NCBI GenBank assembly: GCA_050084515.1
Contig: CM114273.1
Location: forward strand, 6,262,001-6,326,000
Length of the DNA: 64,000 nucleotides
Direction of reading: 5' to 3'
From: Blasia pusilla
Lineage: Eukaryota > Marchantiophyta > Marchantiopsida > Blasiales
Made by a program: the position numbers and the translations under genes. Shown here piece by piece: positions 57,541 through 64,000 of the stretch (position 1 is the stretch's first letter; every line of letters starts with the position of its first letter). The notes under the pieces were generated by a model. It was not told the DNA's origin, made no database searches, and saw nothing but the letters and a program-made list of their open reading frames with translations.

Positions 57541-58695
57541 GAGAGTGATGAGAAGATGGTGCTCGGTTGGCATGTATCTACCTATCTTTGTTGGTTGGCT
57601 ATGGTAGGTCAGCCACAGATGCTGACTCTAGTGGTGGGGTTGGATGATGAGTCTTTGGATCCAAAGGTCAGTGAGGAGGCGACAAGTGGTCGTAATATCC
57701 ATGATGACATGGAGGTTGTGGAGTTTTTGCGCATTGGCTTCATAGCGAGCATAGTGAGTGCTAGGGAGCAGGACCGGATCCTACAACGAGCTAGGAGGTT
57801 CAAGTGGGAGAGGACTCATATTTTGCGGGTATGGGGAGATGGTAGGATACGAGTGGTATCTCATCCTTCCTAGCGAGTACGTGTAGTGCGACATGTCCAT
57901 GAGGAGTTGGGGCATTTTGGAGTAAAGTGTACTTACAACTTACTCTAGGTTCAGTATTGATGGTACGGCATGCATCTTGGGATACTGAGTTTGTGGCCGG
58001 ATGTATGGTATGTGATAGAGAGCGAGCATTCTTCAATGCTCCCATTCCGCACTTATATCCTTTGTCGATTATGGGTTTAGGTTATTGGTGGAGTCTAGAC
58101 TTTGTGGGACCTTTGCCATTGACAAGGCGTCATCATAGGTACGTGGTGGTCATGACGGAGCATTTCTCCAAGTGGATAGAGTTGGGAGCACTACCGGACA
58201 AGGCGAGCAAGGGAACATCTTATGCATTTCTAGATTGTGTGCTTAGTCACTTTGGTGTTGACTAACCAAGGTACCGATTTTAGGGGAGAGTTTTAGGCCT
58301 TGTGTGATCAGGCGCTAATAGATCACTACACCACATCTAGAGATCATCTTGAGGCGGATGGGTTGGCAGAGAGAATAGTACAGACGATGAACAGAGGATT
58401 GCGCAAGTATGGCTTGCAACGGGGATAGTTGAGGGAGTGGGACCTATAGTTGCCATGGTTGGGTATGGATAATTGCTTTAGTCGATAGGCATCCTTAGCG
58501 TCATTTTCACCATACTTTTTGCTCTTTGGGAGAGAGCCAGACTTACCTATAGCTACTCAACGTGACATGGCAAAGGTGTTAGATCTTGATGATCCAGATG
58601 TGTGGGTACAAGCGTGTTCTCAGAGGGCGGAGATTTTTCGTAGAGTTATGCCTATGGCCTTTGAGAACTTAGCTATTGCTTAACATAGAGATACA
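57541..58695 (+). pseudogene. Element B integrase (Asp-to-Asn in core)
   Basis: HVHEELGHFGVK and GCMVCDRERAF form the HHCC part. The core reads WWSLDFVGPLPLTRRHHRYVV, EHFSKWIELGALPDKASKGT and FLDCVLSHFGV. It then reads LTNQGTDFRGEF, with Asn in place of the second catalytic Asp, then HLEADGLAERIVQTM. FSPYFLLFGREPDLP follows. TAG and TGA stops and one frameshift. Confidence 0.8.
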
Positions 58696-59121
58696 TTGAA
58701 GTACGCGAGCATTTATGGAGGATGTTATCGTCCAAGGATTAGGAGGTTTCATCCTGGAGATTACGTGTATTTACAACAGACAGTACCCACGACGCCAGAT
58801 GTCACTACATGGCGCACAATCCTACGTGTGCGCGAGGTATTATCGACCAGAGTCCTCAAGTTGGAGGGACGGGATGGTATGGTTTGGAAGGATCATATGC
58901 GCAATTATGCATCATGTCATCTTTCGAAGGTAGACGGGATAGTGGATCCAAACTTGGCAGTGGTACCTGCAGGCTTGAGGTGTATGTTGTGCGGATGTGC
59001 GAGGGGTGCAGCCACCATGTTGGTATGTGATGGTAGTTATCAAGGGTGGCATATGTCATGTCTGATCCCCCCTCTTGATGTAGTTCCCACGGGACGATGG
59101 ATGTGGCCGAGATGTGTATAG
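58696..59121 (+). pseudogene. Element B integrase tail with PHD finger
   Basis: RRFHPGDYVYLQQT and LEGRDGMVWKDH form the integrase C-terminal segment. A PHD-type finger follows: RCMLCG, MLVCDGS, GWHMSCLIPPLDVVP, GRWMWPRC. This gives CxxC, CDx(C), WHxxC and the PP.D.VP.G.W.(C)P.C signature. Two Cys are lost (Ser in CDGS, Trp in WMWP), at positions that differ from those lost in element A. The ancestor therefore had a complete C4HC3 finger. Its open frame of 141 residues is the best preserved stretch of this element. Confidence 0.78.
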
Positions 59122-59184
59122 GGTAGTAGGTCATGTTAGAGAGATGTGATATTTTCTATCTTCAGTTAGGGGGATCCAACTGCC

Positions 59185-59199
59185 AGATAGGGGGGTCGT
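59185..59199 (+). other. Element B polypurine tract
   Basis: agataggggggtcgt immediately precedes Y, as in element A. Confidence 0.65.
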
Positions 59200-59337
59200 T
59201 GTGTGATCTCCATGTATATGTATGAGTTGATTTCTATACATGTGTGGATCTACCTGGGTGGGGGGGATATCGGTGTTGTGTGGTGTAGATGTGACCAGCG
59301 ATGTATGTTGTGTAGCGATATATATGTGCACGACAAT
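59200..59337 (+). repeat. Element B repeat Y, first copy
   Basis: 138 bp, starting TGTGTGATCTCC and ending cacgacaat. Repeated after X at 59,792. Confidence 0.85.
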
Positions 59338-59791
59338 TGTCACATTTGAGTAGCCGATAGGACGTAGGAGCCAACGGAGGATTTTGAGTGTAACTTTGTC
59401 CCATTGTATTGGATGAGGTTGAGGAGGATAGGTCTTTGTGTCAGGAACGTTGTTTCTATTAATATTCTTGTTGAGGTCTTTCACAACCAAGTGACTTGTT
59501 GACCAAGTCTCCCATCCTTGGTAACATGTGCGTGCAGATTACCAAGAGGATAACTATTTTTAGGGGAAGAGCCTTTTGGCTCTTCCCAACCCTATATAAG
59601 GGAGGAAGATGGCTTCTCCAAGCCATCTTTCTCATGTTGGGCCGTTGGAGCACCCTCTTATATGTGAGTGAGATAGGACTAGGATGCTAGTATCCGGATT
59701 CGCGGAGGGTGGACGAGGCTAGATATGCCGATGTAGATTGAGGAGTGGAGTCTTAGGCCGGATATGCCGTTTTTACTACTCTTAATTTTGT
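59338..59791 (+). repeat. Element B repeat X, 3' copy
   Basis: Matches 46,561-46,969 as far as 59,719. The last 70 bp have no clear partner in the 5' copy. Confidence 0.8.
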
Positions 59792-59929
59792 TGTGTGATC
59801 TCCATGTATATGTATGAGTTGATTTTTGTACATGTGTGGATCTACCGGGGTGTGAGGAAGATCGGTGTTGTGTGGTGTAGATATGACCAGCGATGTACGT
59901 TGTGTAGCGATATGTATGCGCACGACAAT
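59792..59929 (+). repeat. Element B repeat Y', second copy
   Basis: 138 bp, gapless partner of 59,200-59,337, ending exactly where X would start. Confidence 0.85.
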
Positions 59930-60524
59930 GTGTTTTGGGTAGTGATCAGAGTAATCAAATTATGGCACTTTGTATTCTATTATTTAAGGCGCGGTATTTT
60001 ACACATAGACGCCATATTTCCATGACAAAATGCGATTTTGACATTCACTTCACGTTGGGTTGTTCCAACTGAAAATTATATGCTTTGCAATTTTTAAGCA
60101 ATCTGGCCCAAATCTATCTCAAAAAACTCCCCACATTTTCTCAAGTTTTATTCAAGCATATATCTTGCCTCTCTAATTTCTTCTATAAAAGGCCACACAT
60201 TTTTTCCACCTTCACTTTATGTTCTAGCTCTTATATATCTAGAGTTTTTTTCATTGAGTACATTGGATTCCCAGATTTTGATGTTAGAGAGGAAATTTAC
60301 CATTATAGTGGACAGGCTACAGAGTTACATTCACACGTAAGCCCATACAAAATAGTTCAATTGCTTACAATACCAACATTCTAGTAAAGACAAGGATCCA
60401 TAAGTTAGTTTCCAATCTTTTACATCCATCTTGAGTTTACAAAGTTCATATCATTTCATCTGTTTCTTACCTCAAACTGTTATAAAATGCAAGACGATTA
60501 TCATCTCCCATCTACTTCCAGTAA
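59930..60524. other. Spacer, no gene recognised
   Basis: A 99-residue Phe/Ser-rich ORF at 60,085-60,384 has no recognisable motif. Confidence 0.3.
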
Positions 60525-61220
60525 GTGCACGTATTCCAGATCATGACTACCCGTTTCACTCCTCAAAAATCTACTTTTAGGAAAGGCAAGAGCATCTCGA
60601 GGATGCAAGCATCACCAATGTTCAAGCGCACCCAAGAGAGGCACACAAAAGGACCCTCTTTGAGGCTTGGCCAAGAACAACTCTTCAACTTGCAGAAGGA
60701 CTCTTCATGTGCAAATCATCACTCTCAAATATTTGAAGACCCTCTAGTTGCATAGAGATCACCTATGAAAGAGACTCATCATTTTAGTAGTACTACTGAT
60801 GGAGAGTGTGCTTACTGAGCGAGCTTCCTCTCCAATCTAGCTGATGCAACATGTCCTTTGAAGATGACAATAAATACTATCCAACTCTTGTCTTCTCCAT
60901 GCAAAAGACTTGGAATTGCTACACGCAGGTTCCTTTGGATACACACATTACAACAAGGGAATGAAATCCTATTCAATAAAAAAAGAGGCCTTTGAGATAC
61001 TATAGAGACCACTTTCACTTACTTGTTCCAAGATCCAAAAGTAGACACTTTCGGGCCCAATATTTGTAAGGTTGATACATACAAGCCGGACAATACATTG
61101 GATAAATTCAAAGCAAGGTTGGTTGCACAAGGATATTCACAAATCAAAGGTTTTGATAACTATGAGAATTTTGCTCCTACTATAAGGATGACAACTATTC
61201 AAATTTTTCTAGCGATGGAA
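60525..61220 (+). pseudogene. Copia-type polyprotein scrap (RT start)
   Basis: 61,023-61,220 reads KVDTYKPDNTLDKFKARLVA, QGYSQIKGFDNYENFAPTIR and IQIFLAM. This is the start of a Ty1/copia reverse transcriptase (KARLVA.GY.Q..G.DY.E.FAP). Nothing follows: the GA-rich repeat cuts it off. The ORF at 60,525-60,755 upstream may be older polyprotein but is not recognisable. Confidence 0.65.
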
Positions 61221-61300
61221 GGAGGTGCGGTTAGAGGAGAGGAAGAGAGGAGAGAGGAGAGAGGAAGAGAGGAGAGAAGAGAGAGGAAACTACCTTCAAC
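61221..61300 (+). repeat. GA-rich simple repeat
   Basis: (gaggaagagaggaga)n-type purine run. The short inverted pair cttcaaccca/tgggttgaag lies just after it. Confidence 0.8.
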
Positions 61301-61634
61301 CCAAAGAGATACTTTTTTTTGAAGAGAGTTTCCGTTGGGTTGAAGAGAGGAAACTTTTTGTGTGATTTTTTTGCACTTTTCTTCTCAATTCTTAAGCACT
61401 CCCACATATTTTTTTCCTCTTCCACATTTTAGCAACCCATGTGAGTCCAACAAGTTGCAATTTGCACAAAATTTATAAAACTGAAAATTCAGTGGAATCA
61501 TAAGTAAGGAACCAATCACTTTTTCCATCCAAGGTCTGGAAAAATCTATCATTTGCCTTGGGCTGAACAGAGTTCAAGCTCAAAGTGAAGGTTTTGGAAA
61601 ATGAAAGTACAATCTAAAACCTCATTTTGCATCC

Positions 61635-63159
61635 TCAAAGTGGTTTGTTTAGAATACTTTGTCCTTCTTTGAGGGAGAGAATTGGTTGGTGGATTCCTAC
61701 TCCTACCTCCGACTCTCCTAAAACTACAAGCAACACATAGTACATGTGCTTACAAGGGAAATACCTTTTGCCACTTGTCTCCCTTTGGACAAAGTCATCA
61801 CATAAACATGTGGGAAAGCAACAGATGTGCACCACATATATCCTTGTGACACTTGAATTTATAGTGTTGTTCTTGACCCAATACATCCTTCCTATTCCAT
61901 TGCCATTGTGGACATCTTTTGTGGCGATGATCTCCATTTTTGCCTCTCAAGCTGATGCAATTCGCTTTGCTCTCTCCACGGTTGGCCTACACATTCTGTT
62001 TCTCTTCATCCCATTTCTACACTCAAACAGAAATAGTGGATTGAGATTATACACCTTCTCCAGGTACATGTTGACATCAATCTTGGGTTGAATACGAAAT
62101 GCGAAGGTCCCTGTAATGCGAACATACTCTAAACTTCCTCTGTCTACGAGTCTGAAACCGACACTGGTAAGATTGTCCACTTCGTCTTGAGGGCAATTCG
62201 TACCCACGGCGATGGGCCAAATCGTGGGGGTATTCCCCGGAGCTCTCATGGCTGCCGGATAAGACTTGCGGTAAGCGCAAGATTTATTTGGGCAAAAGAA
62301 GTACTTCAATTGATCCCTGGTCCTCGTGAAACAATCAAAGGTTTTGAGTCCCCAAAATCCAGGCAGTGGTCGTCCAGTCCTTGTACAGTTCTTATTTAGG
62401 AGAGTGCCGCATGCTCTCCTAATGCCATTTGATCCTGCCCTGCAAGTGGGTCCACGTCGAGGGTTGCTCCGAGATATATGCCAACGTTTCAGGTTGCAAT
62501 CCACCTCCATGACCGCAATCCCATATTTTTGAACCACCCCAGCAACCGAATGTTGCAAACTTCTAGCAACGGAGGGCTTTTGAAATAAAAAATTCATTAA
62601 TTTTGGAGAAGTTATTCCATAACGGATTTGGGAGCAATGCGGGATCCCCGAATACCTAGGCGTAATTTCCTCATCCAAATCAATCACCCGATTTATTCCT
62701 TAATGCTATCTCTTCGCCTGCTTGAAGTCAAGATACTTATCTGGTCTCCACGAGTCTCGCTCGGACTGCTCTACCACCATCTGTATGGGATGTCTTGAAA
62801 CGCGCCCACGAATATCCCCACCAATGTGTACGTCTTGTTTGACAGGAGTTCTTGCTACGCATCGGTTGAAGGCTTCCACATAGAGTTTCTCATCACCCGA
62901 TCTCACAACCGCCCTGACATAGAGCTCGTAGATCAAAGGCCCTCTTCCTTTTGTTATGCCTTTTGTGAGGAAGATATGGGATGTTGTAGACTGTAGCATT
63001 GCTCTTGCGTCGTCTTGCCTCGTCTTGTTGGTATGCCTCCACAAGTGAAATTCTTTGGCATGCTTGTGATGACCTCCAGGAGGAATGAACACTTTCTACT
63101 CCACTTATGTTGGGGCAAAGGGCATTTTCATGAATGTTCAATTCCCCCCACAACCCCAA
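61635..63159 (-). pseudogene. SWIM zinc-finger protein, one frame with C-to-T-type stops
   Basis: From 63,092 down to 61,635 a single minus-strand frame of about 485 codons is interrupted only by TAG and TAA near 62,700 and TGA near 61,947. The part at 63,159-63,090 joins it by a one-base shift. The C-terminus reads PTCLCDDFVQRE, then YFPCKHMYYVL. This is a SWIM finger (CxC...CxH), found in MULE transposases, FAR1/FHY3 factors and various plant proteins. Further up, FFCPNKSCAYRKSY and CGTLLNKNC suggest another metal site, and GGHHKHAKEFHLWRH lies near the start. No MULE transposase core is recognised, so the family is open. The stops fit C-to-T change of CAG, CAA and CGA. Confidence 0.5.
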
Positions 63160-63299
63160 TGTGAGAAGAGAACAAAAATAGCTCAGAAGTCAAAGAAATA
63201 AGGTACCTGTTGGAACCAGACAGGTTGCAAGGCCAAGGCATCCCATGAACGACTCTGTCGGTTCCTGACGTGTTGCAATACCCATGAATCACCTAGTGC

Positions 63300-63575
63300 A
63301 ACCCGTCCGATTCTGACAGGTTACAAGTAAATGTGGCCATGCGACTTGCAACCCGTCCTTTTCCGACTGGTTGCACACTCAGGAAACCTGTCAACCCGTC
63401 CTTTTCCGATTGGTTGCACTCTCAGGCAACCCGTCAACCCGTCCGATTCTGACGGGTTGCAAGTAAATTTGGCCATACGACTTGCAACCCATCGGTTTCC
63501 GACTGGTTGTACACTTAGGAAACCCGTCAGTAAGCGACGGGTTGAACACTCAGGCAACCTGTCGCATCCAACAAG
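63300..63575. repeat. 135-bp-period repeat rich in CAACCCGTC
   Basis: A unit running from gattctgac through caagtaaat, ggccat, cgacttgcaaccc, ccgactggttg and aggaaacc starts at 63,309 and again at 63,444. The core word caacccgtc and its reverse complement recur throughout, so small hairpins are possible. The ORFs across it on both strands are artefacts of the repeat. Confidence 0.75.
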
Positions 63576-63599
63576 TTGCTTGGTTTCTTCGGTTTGAAA

Positions 63600-64000
63600 T
63601 CCCTATAGTGCCCACGCTTCTCAACTTTAGCTGCAACTCTTCAAAAAAATTTCGGCGAGACAAATTAGTGAACTCACCTCCCGCATGAAGTTTCCCCATT
63701 GTCTCATTTGTACACTCCGCCAACTTAGCCAACAACATAACTCTTTGTACTTCCCCTCAATCGCATGCTTCCTCCACCACCCATGAATTTATTCTCGGCA
63801 TTCCATGGCCTGTTTCAAGGTTTTTCTTTCCTTGGAGCGTTGGAGTAGAGTGACATGCTCCGTCCTCTTATTCTCCTTGATGCAAGATTTGGTGTACCGA
63901 GTCACAGACTGTTGCGAATGGAAAGCATCCGACCTTTCTCTCTCCGGTTGAACCTCCCCATCCCAAAACACTTCCCTGATAGCAATCCACCCAGGTTGTG
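63600..64000 (-). other. Minus-strand coding-like segment at window edge
   Basis: About 63,971-63,789 reads VFWDGEVQPERERSDAF, then HSQQSVTRYTKSCIKENK. A second frame at 63,738-63,600 reads LLAKLAECTNETMGKL and LSRRNFFEELQLKLRS. The two may be one frameshifted reading, possibly the N-terminal part of the SWIM protein separated by the tandem repeat, and it runs off the window. Family unknown. Confidence 0.3.

Larger units (their letters stand above)
46561..59929 (+). mobile_element. Ty3/gypsy-like element B, split by a CACTA insertion
   Basis: 13.4 kb, or about 9.4 kb without the CACTA element. Gene order and end structure are the same as element A: X at the 5' end, and polypurine tract, Y, X, Y' at the 3' end. 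The X and Y sequences differ from A's, so it is a related but distinct lineage. The X copies are more diverged than A's, with small indels, and the coding region has more stops, so it is older. It also carries a 44-bp foldback duplication in Gag and an 89-bp inversion in RT. No target duplication was found. Confidence 0.8.

Noticed and set aside
28623-59929. Elements A and B as DIRS/Ngaro elements
   Set aside because: The split repeats fit, but the coding region has aspartic protease and an HHCC/DDE-type integrase, and I see no tyrosine recombinase. The Ty3/gypsy assignment stands.
63321-63597. ORFs on both strands across the repeat
   Set aside because: Produced by the 135-bp-period repeat, with repeated peptides and no domain.
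1-64000. CRISPR arrays, bacterial operons, tRNA or rRNA genes
   Set aside because: No regularly spaced repeat-spacer array, and no cloverleaf or rRNA core words were recognised. The content is eukaryotic.

Overview
The window looks like nuclear DNA from a land plant that still makes swimming sperm (fern, lycophyte, bryophyte or cycad/Ginkgo grade). Three things point this way. There are remnants of two axonemal genes (SPATA17-like at 1.8-3.3 kb, CFAP91-like at 4.9-7.1 kb). The mobile-element mix is plant-like (CACTA, Helitrons, Ty3/gypsy, copia, a restriction-endonuclease-type LINE). Spacers are AT-rich and introns have GT-AG borders. I cannot name the species. Almost everything is decayed: nearly every recognisable reading frame carries stops or frameshifts, and I see no clearly intact gene, tRNA, rRNA or CRISPR array.

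Layout. 0-1.15 kb: rearranged LINE fragments on the minus strand. 1.8-7.1 kb: two flagellar-gene remnants on the plus strand. 7-11.7 kb: AT-rich spacer with a 295-bp terminal-inverted-repeat element. 11.8-13.56 kb: 5'-truncated LINE. 13,623-22,997: a 9.4-kb Helitron with both termini, a Rep/helicase region and a tandemly repeated exon. 23,485-23,782: a 298-bp mini-Helitron. 24.1-28 kb: a hairpin element, a second copy of the TIR element and a PIF1-like helicase remnant. 28,623-37,813: Ty3/gypsy-like element A. 37.8-46.5 kb: spacer with unassigned ORFs and a perfect 65-bp palindrome. 46,561-59,929: related element B, split by a 3.94-kb CACTA transposon (48,621-52,563) that carries fragments of two host metabolic genes. 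60-64 kb: a copia scrap, a SWIM zinc-finger pseudogene and a 135-bp-period repeat.

The most interesting system is the pair of elements A and B. Both read Gag (zinc knuckle) - aspartic protease - DNMT3-type cytosine-5 DNA methyltransferase - reverse transcriptase - RNase H - DDE-type integrase - PHD finger. A retroelement carrying both a DNA-methylation writer and a possible histone reader could mark its own chromatin. In both copies the termini are not ordinary LTRs. The 5' end carries one repeat (X), while the 3' end, just after the polypurine tract, reads Y-X-Y'. This is a split-direct-repeat arrangement, equivalent to a two-LTR circle opened at the Y/X junction. In both copies the second catalytic Asp of the integrase appears as Asn, and I find no target-site duplication. 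Both copies are dead: each methyltransferase is frameshifted at its catalytic motif and there are many stops, mostly TAG where CAG is expected.
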